This document shows positions 18,784 to 27,993 of a DNA stretch of 64,000 bases, piece after piece (position 1 is the first letter of the stretch; each line of letters opens with the position of its first letter). Under the pieces are notes generated by a model. The model was not told where the DNA came from. It was given only the letters and a program-made list of their open reading frames with translations, and ran no database searches. A program made the translations under genes and the position numbers. Location of the stretch: assembly GCA_002747055.1 (NCBI GenBank), contig PDSQ01000007.1:1-64000 (forward strand), written 5' to 3'. This DNA is from Gammaproteobacteria bacterium. Lineage in GTDB: Bacteria > Pseudomonadota > Gammaproteobacteria > Pseudomonadales > Oleiphilaceae.

Positions 18784-18812
18784 TTGACAGTCCTTTTAAA
18801 TGATTCTATAAA
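18784..18812 (+). promoter_or_regulatory. near-consensus sigma-70 promoter for the PilZ gene
   Basis: TTGACA (18784-18789) and TATAAA (18807-18812) are separated by exactly 17 bases, in an AT-rich spacer and about 36 bases before the PilZ start. This is the best sigma-70 match seen in the window. Confidence 0.8.
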
Positions 18813-18848
18813 TATTCTGACAAAGACAAAATATAGGTAACTTGTACG

Positions 18849-19154
18849 ATGGATAATGTTCGTGACTTCAGCGAGAAACGAGATTTCATCCGAATGAAAG
18901 TGAATACTGAAATCACTATAAGAATGAATAACTCGGATGAAACAATTGAAGCTGTATGCCATGACCTCAGCGGTACTGGCATGCTCATTGAGGCTGATGA
19001 AATGATTAAGGAGGGGGAAGAGCTGTTTATCTGCATACCATCCAACAATCAAGCCTTTCCTGCGCTGGAAGCTACAGCTAAAATCATCCGTTGTACCAAA
19101 AAGGACAACGGCAAGTTTGAGTTGGGCGCTGCGATTCTCGATATTAAAAAGTGA
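18849..19154 (+). CDS. PilZ domain protein
   Basis: 101-residue single PilZ domain, the usual cyclic-di-GMP receptor. The binding motif is split as KRDFIRMKV (RxxxR, residues 10-18) and HDLSGTGML (DxSxxG, about 38-46), both intact, so ligand binding is expected. It has its own strong promoter and is followed by a perfect 13-bp hairpin, so it looks monocistronic. What it controls is not visible from context. Confidence 0.87.
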   Translation: MDNVRDFSEKRDFIRMKVNTEITIRMNNSDETIEAVCHDLSGTGMLIEADEMIKEGEELFICIPSNNQAFPALEATAKIIRCTKKDNGKFELGAAILDIKK

Positions 19155-19159
19155 AGCAA

Positions 19160-19188
19160 TTAAATCAGCCGACCTTCGGCTGATTTAA
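19160..19188. terminator. bidirectional hairpin between PilZ gene and rraA
   Basis: TTAAATCAGCCGA at 19160-19172 and TCGGCTGATTTAA at 19176-19188 form a perfect 13-bp stem with a 3-base loop. The AT-rich stem base supplies U-runs on both strands, fitting a bidirectional terminator between two convergent genes. Confidence 0.75.
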
Positions 19189-19208
19189 TCATTTCAGAAC
19201 ATTGCTTT

Positions 19209-19700
19209 TCAGTCAGTCAGTTCCTTGTCGGACACAATCACACCGTTATTATCAGCGTAGATATACTGTCCCGGACGCATTTCCACCCCGCCGAATTTGA
19301 TTGGTACGTTCAATTCACCAATACCTTTTTTTTCGGTTTTCATTGGATGTGTCGCCAGCGCTTGAACGCCCAGGTCGGTTTTACGAATGACATCTACGTC
19401 CCGTATGCAACCATAGACAACGATACCTTCCCAGCCACTGACACTCGCCTTCTCAGCCAGCATATCCCCAAGCAATGCGGCACGTTTGGAGCCACCACCA
19501 TCGACAACGAGCACTTTACCCTTACCCGGCAACGCAACCTGCTCTTTTACGACAGAATTATCTTCAAAACACTTGACGGTGACAATTTCTCCACCGAATG
19601 CGGGTTTACCACCATAGTTATTGAGCATCGGCTCAATTACTTGTATTGACTCGGGAAATTCATCACATAAATCTGGAGTAATAATTTTCAAAACGTTCAC
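19209..19700 (-). CDS. rraA: regulator of RNase E activity RraA
   Basis: 163-residue protein of the RraA/HMG-aldolase-like fold. In E. coli it binds the C-terminal region of RNase E and inhibits RNA decay. Conserved motifs include [10 protein letters not shown] at the start, [19 protein letters not shown] and [15 protein letters not shown]; the family also includes aldolases, whose metal-site GxxxRD is seen as GCIRD. Its place after ppsA and an alpha/beta-hydrolase matches the Pseudomonas order. Its target rne lies about 4 kb away in this window. Confidence 0.92.
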   Translation of the reverse strand: MNVLKIITPDLCDEFPESIQVIEPMLNNYGGKPAFGGEIVTVKCFEDNSVVKEQVALPGKGKVLVVDGGGSKRAALLGDMLAEKASVSGWEGIVVYGCIRDVDVIRKTDLGVQALATHPMKTEKKGIGELNVPIKFGGVEMRPGQYIYADNNGVIVSDKELTD

Positions 19701-19730
19701 CTTTTCTTCTGCAATTAAAAAAATGGCTAT

Positions 19731-20744
19731 TCAACGAATAGTCCGGTCTAAATCTGTTTGAACGGAATGACCACAGTCCCGCATTTGTAACACACACTGT
19801 TTTTCAGATAACCACTTGGCCACTTTAGTGCCAATCATATCAACATTTTTTTGGCCTAATATCAACGAATGATGTTTGCGTACAGCCACACCATCTTCGA
19901 CAATCATCACTGTCTCCGACTTTTTGTCAGTCGAACCTAGAGAATCGAAAAACTGGTCGTAGCATCGCCGTTTCTCTGCACTGATAGAATCAGGAGCGAT
20001 AGCCAATACCGGACAACGTACATTTGCAACGGCGGCGTTGTAATCCTCGCCTTTTAGTGACTGCCAGCCTTTCCATGTTTGCCATTTAACCACTTCGCAG
20101 ACCAGTTTACTGGGTTCATTTTCCTGACCATAGCCGTTCTTGTAGCCTTCGAGAAAGGGTTGGCGACTGATCAGCCAGGCACCAATTCGGGCAGCCAAGG
20201 GTAAATTCAGCAGCCAATGTAAGTGTCCAACCTGAGCCGCCAAAAGCGTCACTCCTGCAACACCTTCGTTTGATATAGCTCCGGCACCGATTGCGGCGGA
20301 AATGGCCAGGCCGCCAAAATTATGGCCAATCCACACCGGATTTTTGCCGGTTTTTTCAGCTACAAATTGATGGATAGCAGGAAGATCAAACTGAATATAG
20401 TCAGAAAATGTGTTGTCAAGATAAGATTTATTGACGGGCGACAAACCATGCCCCCGCATTTCCGGCAACCACACATCATAACCGAGGTTACCCAAATAAC
20501 CCGCCAGACCGACACCGGGAAACGGCAGCCATTCCAGACGATTGGAAAAAAAACCATGTAATAGAATCAAGGGGACTCTGTTATTGGTATCATCATGCTG
20601 TGAATAACGAGTGACTGCCAACTCAACTGTTTTATCCGGGCAATTGTTTGGTTTGAGCAGATACGCATCTTCATAAAACTCACCATGCACCTCTGCAGAA
20701 ATAAGCCTGACAGGAAACAAATCGCTGCTACTACGCATAATCAC
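19731..20744 (-). CDS. alpha/beta-hydrolase fold protein lacking Ser nucleophile
   Basis: 337-residue protein with the alpha/beta-hydrolase core: oxyanion segment LILLHGFFSNRLEW, EMRGHGLS after strand 4, and the nucleophile elbow at about residue 140. The elbow reads GHNFGG, so the expected serine (GHSxGG) is Asn142, which removes the usual nucleophile. A possible histidine lies in DCGHSVQTD near the end. The position between ppsA and rraA corresponds to the esterase-like gene seen there in Pseudomonas. It starts at position 20744 (or ATG 20738) and abuts ppsA. It may be a non-catalytic member. Confidence 0.75.
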   Translation of the reverse strand: MIMRSSSDLFPVRLISAEVHGEFYEDAYLLKPNNCPDKTVELAVTRYSQHDDTNNRVPLILLHGFFSNRLEWLPFPGVGLAGYLGNLGYDVWLPEMRGHGLSPVNKSYLDNTFSDYIQFDLPAIHQFVAEKTGKNPVWIGHNFGGLAISAAIGAGAISNEGVAGVTLLAAQVGHLHWLLNLPLAARIGAWLISRQPFLEGYKNGYGQENEPSKLVCEVVKWQTWKGWQSLKGEDYNAAVANVRCPVLAIAPDSISAEKRRCYDQFFDSLGSTDKKSETVMIVEDGVAVRKHHSLILGQKNVDMIGTKVAKWLSEKQCVLQMRDCGHSVQTDLDRTIR

Positions 20745-23114
20745 CTATTCCTGGTTATCTGCGAGGAAAGACCAGGTATCGAGCACCGAATCAGGGTTAA
20801 GAGACACGCTGCCTATTCCCTGCTTCATTAACCACTTGGCCAGGTCAGGATGGTCTGACGGACCCTGGCCGCAGATTCCAATATACTTGTCCGCTTGTTT
20901 ACATGCCGTTATCGCTTTGGAAAGCAATAACCTTACCGCTTCATTCCGCTCGTCAAACAGGTGAGCGATAATACCGGAATCACGATCCAGGCCGAGCGTC
21001 AGCTGAGTCAAGTCATTGGAGCCTATGGAAAATCCATCAAAATATTCTAAAAAGCTGTCTGCCAATAGCGCATTGGCGGGCAATTCACACATCATAATGA
21101 CCCTAAGCCCGTTTTCTCCTCGTTTTAAACCATTTTGAGCCAATAAATCGATGACTTGTCGAGCTTCACCAAGAGTTCTGACAAATGGAACCATAATCTC
21201 CACATTGGTGAATCCCATTTCCTCCCGGACTTTCTTCAAAGCACGACATTCCAGTTCAAAACAATCCCTGAAGGTATCGGAGATGTATCTGGATACACCC
21301 CGAAAACCAAGCATGGGATTTTCCTCATCCGGTTCGTATAGAGTGCCGCCAATCAGATTCGCGTATTCATTCGACTTAAAGTCGGATAAACGTACGATCA
21401 CCCTTTTCGGCGTAAACGCTGCCGCCAGGGTAGAGATTCCTTCAACTAGTTTTTCAACATAAAAATCGATAGGCTGACCATAGCCGGAAATCTTTTTCTC
21501 TACACTTTGTTTGACTTCTTTTGGCAAGGTGTCGAAATTCAACAGAGCTTTTGGGTGTACACCAATCATACGATTGATAATAAACTCCAAGCGGGCCAGA
21601 CCAACTCCTGCATTGGGTAAAGACTGAAAGTCAAATGCTCGATCTGGGTTGCCGACGTTCATCATTATTTTAAACGGAATGGCTGGCATGGAATCCACGC
21701 TGTTTTCACGCAACTCATAACTCAGTTGACCCGCGTAAATTATCCCGGTATCACCCTCGGCACATGATACTGTCACCTGCATACCTTCCTCGAGGCGGGC
21801 TGTCGCGTCGCCGCAGCCTACCACCGCAGGAATGCCTAATTCACGAGCGATGATCGCCGCATGACAGGTTCGGCCACCTTGATCGGTTACAATAGCAGAG
21901 GCACGCTTCATAATCGGCTCCCAGTCGGGGTCGGTCATATCGGTAACCAGCACATCCCCTTCCTGCACCCGATCCATTTCACGAATGGACGCAACGACGC
22001 GAACAGGGCCACTGCCTATTTTCTGGCCAATACTCCTGCCTTCAACCAGAACCCTACCTTCTTCCTTGAGCAAATAACGCTCCATAACAGCAGCGCTACT
22101 TCGACTTTTCACTGTCTCCGGCCGCGCTTGCAGTATGTACAATTTGCCGTCACGACCATCTTTAGTCCATTCTATGTCCATTGGCCGTTCATAGTGTCGT
22201 TCTATAATCAACGCCTGCCGAGTCAACTCGTTGATTTCTTGGTCGGTGATCGAGAACAAGGCGCGTTGCTCAGGTTCGACCTTGACCGTTTCGACAGAAC
22301 TGCCAACCTCGACTGACTTGGCGCAAATCATTTTTATGGCTTTACTGCCCAGGCTTCGTCTCAAAATGGCTGGTCTGCCGGCATTATAGGTGGGCTTATG
22401 CACATAAAATTCATCCGGATTTACCGCACCCTGAACTACTGTCTCACCCAAACCATAAGAAGATGTAATAAGCACCACATCGTTAAATCCGGACTCGGTA
22501 TCCAGGGTAAACATTACACCACTGGCGCCTGATTCACTGTATACCATTTTTTGAACGCCCGCGGACAAAGCGATATCCGCATGTTCGTACCCTTGATGTA
22601 CCCGATACGAGATAGCCCGATCATTGAACAATGACGAAAAAACTTCTCTTATTGCAATTTTGATATTGTCCAAGCCGGAAATATTCAGAAATGTTTCCTG
22701 CTGTCCAGCGAAAGAGGCATCAGGAAGATCCTCTGCCGTGGCGGAAGACCTGACTGCCACTGACATTGATTCGTTTTCCCCCGTCAGTCTGGCGAACGCG
22801 CGGGCAATCGACACTTCAAACGCCTCGGGGAAAGGGGTGTTTACGATCCATTGCCTGATTTCTGCGCCGGTTTTAGCCAAAGCATGAACGTCTTGAACAT
22901 CCAAGGATGCCAGGGAACGCCGAATTCGCTCATCCAAACCATCGGTAGCGAGAAATTCCCTGTAAGCATCGGAAGTGGTTGCAAACCCCATAGGCACTGA
23001 CACACCAGCCGGAGACAGGTGACTGATCATTTCCCCGAGAGAAGCGTTTTTACCACCTACTTTCTGGACATCATTCATACCGAGCTCTGTGAACCAGACT
23101 ATATACTTGTCCAA
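20745..23114 (-). CDS. ppsA: phosphoenolpyruvate synthase
   Basis: 789-residue cytoplasmic enzyme converting pyruvate and ATP to PEP, AMP and phosphate for gluconeogenesis. The N-terminal ATP-grasp domain begins [21 protein letters not shown]; the swivelling domain carries the phospho-accepting His418 in [14 protein letters not shown]; the C-terminal PEP domain includes [25 protein letters not shown] and the CGQGPSDHP loop. Length matches the family. The divergent ppsR immediately upstream encodes its kinase/phosphorylase, a standard pairing. A lactate permease elsewhere in the window fits growth on C3 acids. Confidence 0.97.
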   Translation of the reverse strand: MDKYIVWFTELGMNDVQKVGGKNASLGEMISHLSPAGVSVPMGFATTSDAYREFLATDGLDERIRRSLASLDVQDVHALAKTGAEIRQWIVNTPFPEAFEVSIARAFARLTGENESMSVAVRSSATAEDLPDASFAGQQETFLNISGLDNIKIAIREVFSSLFNDRAISYRVHQGYEHADIALSAGVQKMVYSESGASGVMFTLDTESGFNDVVLITSSYGLGETVVQGAVNPDEFYVHKPTYNAGRPAILRRSLGSKAIKMICAKSVEVGSSVETVKVEPEQRALFSITDQEINELTRQALIIERHYERPMDIEWTKDGRDGKLYILQARPETVKSRSSAAVMERYLLKEEGRVLVEGRSIGQKIGSGPVRVVASIREMDRVQEGDVLVTDMTDPDWEPIMKRASAIVTDQGGRTCHAAIIARELGIPAVVGCGDATARLEEGMQVTVSCAEGDTGIIYAGQLSYELRENSVDSMPAIPFKIMMNVGNPDRAFDFQSLPNAGVGLARLEFIINRMIGVHPKALLNFDTLPKEVKQSVEKKISGYGQPIDFYVEKLVEGISTLAAAFTPKRVIVRLSDFKSNEYANLIGGTLYEPDEENPMLGFRGVSRYISDTFRDCFELECRALKKVREEMGFTNVEIMVPFVRTLGEARQVIDLLAQNGLKRGENGLRVIMMCELPANALLADSFLEYFDGFSIGSNDLTQLTLGLDRDSGIIAHLFDERNEAVRLLLSKAITACKQADKYIGICGQGPSDHPDLAKWLMKQGIGSVSLNPDSVLDTWSFLADNQE

Positions 23115-23267
23115 CGCGTCTCTCCCTACTCAACAGATCGAAAACATATTACAGGAATTAAAGCCGACGAGTAATACTCTATATCAAAATCAGGTTTCTT
23201 AGATATTGTTATTATCATTACGTTGTGTGTGGCATACAATACGCGCCAGATACTCGGAGGCGTTTTA

Positions 23268-24089
23268 ATGAAACGAACCGCTTTTTTTATCTCGGACGGA
23301 ACTGGTATTACCGCTGAAGGGATCGGTCAGGCACTGCTTGCCCAATTTGAAGGCATCGAATTCGAAAAAATTACACTTCCGTACATCGATACCCCGACCA
23401 AAGCGCGAACTGCTGTCGAAAGTATCAACAAGGCGGGCGAGCTTGACCTGGCAAAGCCGATTATATTCGAGACCATAGTCGACCGGAAGATCCGCCGGGA
23501 ATTCGCCGCAGCCAATGCGTTTATGGTGGATACCTTCGGTGCTTTTCTGGCACCACTGGAACGGGAACTGGACACTCAACCCTCGCACGAAGTAGGTAAG
23601 TCTCATTCGATAAACCAGAATCTGGAAGCGTATGAGCGCAGGATGAGCGCCGTTAACTACACCATGGACAATGATGATGGCGGCCGAACGCGACTGTACG
23701 ATCAGGCAGACTTGATTCTTATCGGTATTTCGCGTACTGGAAAAACACCGACCTGCCTGTATCTGGCTCTGCAATATGGACTAAAAGCGGCCAACTACCC
23801 GATCACAGAAGAAGATATCGAAGACCAAAGGCTTCCTGTTGCATTGCAGCCGCACAGGAAAAAGCTGTTTGGTCTCACCATAGACCCGGAACGACTTGCT
23901 TGCATCAGAAACGAACGTAAAGCCAACTCCAAATACTCGTCAATCAAACAATGCAACTATGAAGTAGAAGAAGTCGAACTGATGTACCGGCGCGAACGTA
24001 TTCCGTTTCTGAATACCACTTTCAATTCAATTGAAGAAATAGCCACCCATATAATGGCCAGAACCGGTATAGATCGAAGAGTTAGATAA
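23268..24089 (+). CDS. ppsR: PEP synthase kinase/pyrophosphorylase
   Basis: 273-residue DUF299 protein that inactivates PEP synthase by ADP-dependent phosphorylation and reactivates it by Pi-dependent removal. The start [21 protein letters not shown], the P-loop-like [15 protein letters not shown] and [17 protein letters not shown] are family signatures. ATG 23268 has GGAGG 8 bases upstream; the longer frame from 23223 has no support. It is divergent from its target ppsA across 153 bases. Confidence 0.95.
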   Translation: MKRTAFFISDGTGITAEGIGQALLAQFEGIEFEKITLPYIDTPTKARTAVESINKAGELDLAKPIIFETIVDRKIRREFAAANAFMVDTFGAFLAPLERELDTQPSHEVGKSHSINQNLEAYERRMSAVNYTMDNDDGGRTRLYDQADLILIGISRTGKTPTCLYLALQYGLKAANYPITEEDIEDQRLPVALQPHRKKLFGLTIDPERLACIRNERKANSKYSSIKQCNYEVEEVELMYRRERIPFLNTTFNSIEEIATHIMARTGIDRRVR

Positions 24090-24105
24090 CAGTCAAAGTA
24101 ACCGA

Positions 24106-26997
24106 TTACAACTCTGCCACCTGCAGCCCCAATCTGATCAGTTCGTCTTTTTTTGCTACGTTAGAAATAACGCCAATACTGGCATTCTGTTTTAGGTAAG
24201 TGTCACAAACACGACGCAAATCCTCCAAGGTTACCTGCAATACGCGGGTCCGGAACCGCTTTCTTTGTTCGATAGTGCGACCAAACAATTCATGGTGAAA
24301 CGCCGATTTTGCCTCACCTGCCGGTGATTTTGGTTTATCGATTTGACCAATGACACCGAGGATCGCCTCCTCCAATGCCTGTTCCTCGTGCTCTGAATCG
24401 AGCACCCAGTCTATCGCATCATCAAAGTCTTGCAGGGTTTCACTCAAACGTGGATCTCGATACGAATAAAACCGGAAGGCGGCTATCGCATTGTCTTGCC
24501 CCGCTCCTCCGCCATAAGCGCCACCCTGCTCCCGAATCGCCCGGTGTAGATACCCGTTGCGCATAAACTCGCCGAGCACTGTCAGCGGCGCAGAATCCAC
24601 ATGCTCATAGGCTACGCTTTGGTATGCCTTTGCACAGAAATTAACTTGCGTAGAAGTGATCCAGGCTTGTTTTACCTGGTTACGGATCGGCGCCAGCGCA
24701 AAGGAAGAGTGGGTACCCTGCTGTGCCTGCCACTGCTGGCTGACAGTTTCCGAGCATTGTGGAGCGATTCCCGGCTCGGCAATGACTAAAAACTGCCTGG
24801 GTGCGAGTTTGATTTTTTCGTGCAATTGTTTCAGTCGATGACAAAGTCGAGCGATATTTTCAGGTTGCTTTAACGAATCATGGAGCGCCTTGATTCGCTT
24901 GATTCCTTTCATGCCGCCTATCTGGTAGGACAAACTGGCCGCTGGACTCATTTCACTACATGCCACTCCCATCGCAAGGACGTGACCGTTGGAAGTCACT
25001 GACTGCTCTTTTTTTGCCCGAATCTGGGCGATCAATTCCGCGATCCGATCCTGCTCATCAAAGCGGGCACTTTGCAGCGTCGCATATAATAGTTCCGTTA
25101 GTTTTTTCTCGTTTCTGACCAATGCCTTACCGGACAATACCAAATAGCCGGAAACGGCCTGTTCATCATCTATCCTGCCCTTAATCGTCGAGTAAACCGA
25201 TAGGCCACCACTCACTGAAGACTGCCAATCTTGCGCATCGAGATAGTTTCGGTCTCCCAAGCCGACTTCGGTGAGGCAGTAGCAATAGACTGCCAAAATA
25301 GCCATCTCGTCTTCGGTTAACGCTGGCAACGAAATCACGATCTGCTGATACACCAGACCGTTCGTCCCCTGCTCGAACTGAACCAGTTTCAGTGGTGACT
25401 TGCCGGTTATTCCGATTGGTACCGAAAGCTGCGTTGGTACATCCTTTACGGTGACTTTCGGCAGTATCGAATCATCATCCTTGTGTAATTGACGCTGTTT
25501 CAATTTCTCCGCTCTAGCCACTATGTCGGTCTTTTCCCGCAACGACAGCATCGCTTTTATATCTGCGAGATGCTTTTCACGGTAGGTGTCACGATAATGC
25601 GCCAGCTTTTCGTCTGGCACCAGAGTAAGCGTCACCCTGTGAGGGTTGTCAAGCAAGAGTTTCCTGACCAGGTTTTTAACATAATCCGGATCTTCGATTT
25701 TTTCTCGAAGGCGCGTCAAAACGGGTTCCAGATCGAGATGTTCTATCGCATCACCACCGTGAACAAGTGGCGACAAAGCCGCAATAATAAGCTGCAATCC
25801 ATACGGATAACTACCATCGGAAATCTCCCGCTGGCTCAACTCCAGTTGATGCAATATGGCTTCGAGGCGTTCTTTGGCCACCCCCTCTTCTGCCACCTTG
25901 TTGAGCGTATTTATCACCAATGTTTCGAGAGTATCCACATGCTCGGGATCGCTTCCCTCTATCCCGCAGACAAAGGTCATTTCTCTGTTGGAATCCTCCA
26001 AACCACATAAAGGAGACGGAGACTGACCAATGGCCGTGGTTTCAAGTTCTTTTTGCAATGGCGACGCGCTGTTTTCAAACAGAACGTTGGCGAGCAAATG
26101 TGCTTCTAGATTTTTTTCGAGACTGAAAGAATGCCCAAGCAGCCAGCCCATTACAATATGCGTCTTGTGTTCGAGACTGTCGCTGCCAGATACCGGATAA
26201 GACTCGCGAACACTGATGGGCGAAAAATACCGTTTTTCATCGGGTATAACCGTATCGACTTTCTGACGGGAAAACCGGTTCAGTACCAGGCGTTCAAACT
26301 TTTCCTGATGCTCCTGTGCCGGAATATCACCGAAAGTCATAAATACCGAATTACTTGGATGATAATGTTTGCGATAAAACGTGATCAATTGCTCATAGGA
26401 AAGATCAATAATATGATCAGGTTCACCGCCGCTGTTGTGATGATAGGTTGTCGATGGAAACACATATCGGGTTAACGCTTGCCATAACTGGTTTACCGGA
26501 GAGCTCATCGCCCCTTTCATTTCGTTATAGACAACGCCTTTGAATTCCAGCGGGGTATCTGGGTCTTCCGGCTCGGAAAATTCGATGCGATGGCCTTCCT
26601 GTGCAAAATCCAACTCATCCAGCCTGGAAAAAAACACACTGTCCAGGTAAACGTGCAACAGGTTATCGAAATCTTTTCGGTTTTTGCTGGCAAAGGGATA
26701 TGCAGTCCAATCAGAGCTGGTGAAGGCATTCATAAACGTATTCAGTGATCGACGAATCATCATGAAAAACGGATCTCTCACGGGATAGTTTTCACTGCCG
26801 CACAGCGCGGTGTGTTCTAAAATATGTGCAACACCGGTTGAATCTTTAGGGATCGTGCGCAATGCCACAAGAAAAACGTTTTCGTCGTTGTCCGACTCGA
26901 TATGAAAATGAATAGCGCCCGTTTCTCTATGTTCATACTCTTGGATAGCGACATGCAAGGATTCAATTGTTTTTTCTCTTAGTAATTTGAAAGCCAT
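24106..26997 (-). CDS. M16C-family metallopeptidase (PreP-like)
   Basis: 963-residue zinc peptidase of the insulinase superfamily. The inverted zinc motif HxxEH appears as HILEH (residues about 55-59 of the mature reading), with the distal glutamate in YNEMKGAMSS. The two-halves organisation and length match M16C presequence-type peptidases (PreP/Cym1), which degrade short peptides in a closed chamber. There is no signal peptide when started at ATG 26997, so a cytoplasmic location is likely. The longest frame to 27264 adds 89 residues with no family counterpart. It ends 16 bases from convergent ppsR. Confidence 0.88.
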   Translation of the reverse strand: MAFKLLREKTIESLHVAIQEYEHRETGAIHFHIESDNDENVFLVALRTIPKDSTGVAHILEHTALCGSENYPVRDPFFMMIRRSLNTFMNAFTSSDWTAYPFASKNRKDFDNLLHVYLDSVFFSRLDELDFAQEGHRIEFSEPEDPDTPLEFKGVVYNEMKGAMSSPVNQLWQALTRYVFPSTTYHHNSGGEPDHIIDLSYEQLITFYRKHYHPSNSVFMTFGDIPAQEHQEKFERLVLNRFSRQKVDTVIPDEKRYFSPISVRESYPVSGSDSLEHKTHIVMGWLLGHSFSLEKNLEAHLLANVLFENSASPLQKELETTAIGQSPSPLCGLEDSNREMTFVCGIEGSDPEHVDTLETLVINTLNKVAEEGVAKERLEAILHQLELSQREISDGSYPYGLQLIIAALSPLVHGGDAIEHLDLEPVLTRLREKIEDPDYVKNLVRKLLLDNPHRVTLTLVPDEKLAHYRDTYREKHLADIKAMLSLREKTDIVARAEKLKQRQLHKDDDSILPKVTVKDVPTQLSVPIGITGKSPLKLVQFEQGTNGLVYQQIVISLPALTEDEMAILAVYCYCLTEVGLGDRNYLDAQDWQSSVSGGLSVYSTIKGRIDDEQAVSGYLVLSGKALVRNEKKLTELLYATLQSARFDEQDRIAELIAQIRAKKEQSVTSNGHVLAMGVACSEMSPAASLSYQIGGMKGIKRIKALHDSLKQPENIARLCHRLKQLHEKIKLAPRQFLVIAEPGIAPQCSETVSQQWQAQQGTHSSFALAPIRNQVKQAWITSTQVNFCAKAYQSVAYEHVDSAPLTVLGEFMRNGYLHRAIREQGGAYGGGAGQDNAIAAFRFYSYRDPRLSETLQDFDDAIDWVLDSEHEEQALEEAILGVIGQIDKPKSPAGEAKSAFHHELFGRTIEQRKRFRTRVLQVTLEDLRRVCDTYLKQNASIGVISNVAKKDELIRLGLQVAEL

Positions 26998-27224
26998 AGA
27001 ATATCTTACTGATTGGTTGTGACTGGAAAAATGACGATTAAAATAAATAATGGTGATAGTATACAACGATACGTGCTTGTAATAGCAAACAGGGTTAACA
27101 AGTTGCCGGGAATTGGCGCTGATTGCGATATTGTTCAGTGAACGAAAGGTCGTGTCTGTTATAGTTATACCTATAAAGTTACACCCGAAAAAAACAGTTT
27201 CATTTTTGTTCCCAAACAATCCAC

Positions 27225-27854
27225 TTGGTAACGAGCACATACAAATTGAACACAACTGATTCAAATGAGATCAAACCGGTCGCAGCCGGTACAGAACCAC
27301 AGCGAAACACCGAAGACACTCAGGCTAGCGCGGAGCGTAACAACAGTCACAACCGGAAGGCAAGATTATCACAGCCAAGACATCCGCCACGAAAAAGACG
27401 AAAACTGCTGGTCACTGCCAGAACCAGTGAGTCCATCGATATTCAAGCCTATTGGGTCGAAAGAAAGCGTTACCTTGAACGAATAAAAAAGAATCCCGAG
27501 CTGAGAACCAAAAGCATAAAAGCGATGACAGTCTATTTGCTTCGGCGCTTTTTATGGTCTTTTGGTTTTTTCCCGGTGTTTATCGCTATTTGGCTACCTC
27601 TTGTCTTTTACCGTTTCAATCCAGTTGCTGCGGTATCCAACCTGTTGCCACATTTGCGACAATTCGTCGAATCCAACCCGGAAGTGCAAGCGGCTACAAT
27701 CGAAACATTGTTTATTGCCTGGTTCTCGCTAGGTTTCATCTTTGCTGTTTTCGATTTCGTACTGACCCCGTATAAATCACCCTACGAATATGAGGCAGAC
27801 GTTCACATGCGCGCGTGGGAAGAATTACAAAACCTTAACAAAAACACTCCCTGA
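27225..27854 (+). CDS. uncharacterised membrane protein with basic N-terminus
   Basis: 209-residue protein, not recognised. A polar, basic, probably disordered first 95 residues (HNRKARLSQPRHPPRKRRKL) precedes two hydrophobic helices (about 110-130 and 160-182) and a short charged end. The N-terminus probably faces the cytoplasm. No ATG is available near the start; TTG 27225 is the first possible start and has no clear ribosome binding site, so the N-terminus is uncertain. It is divergent from the M16C peptidase and upstream of the PEGA-MORN gene by 139 bases. Confidence 0.55.
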   Translation: MVTSTYKLNTTDSNEIKPVAAGTEPQRNTEDTQASAERNNSHNRKARLSQPRHPPRKRRKLLVTARTSESIDIQAYWVERKRYLERIKKNPELRTKSIKAMTVYLLRRFLWSFGFFPVFIAIWLPLVFYRFNPVAAVSNLLPHLRQFVESNPEVQAATIETLFIAWFSLGFIFAVFDFVLTPYKSPYEYEADVHMRAWEELQNLNKNTP

Positions 27855-27993
27855 CACGAACCGGGCGTGAACGATGCCAATCAAAATGTGACGTTATTTC
27901 TGTTTTTCCCTATTACGTCGTAATTCAGTTACACTATGCAGCAAATAGGTCTACCATTAAACTCATAGACAGCTTAACGAGGTTTGTTTCAAT

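Noticed and set aside
25489..26010. 173-codon plus-strand frame opposite the M16C peptidase
   Set aside because: It lies wholly inside a strongly conserved gene on the other strand and resembles no protein family.
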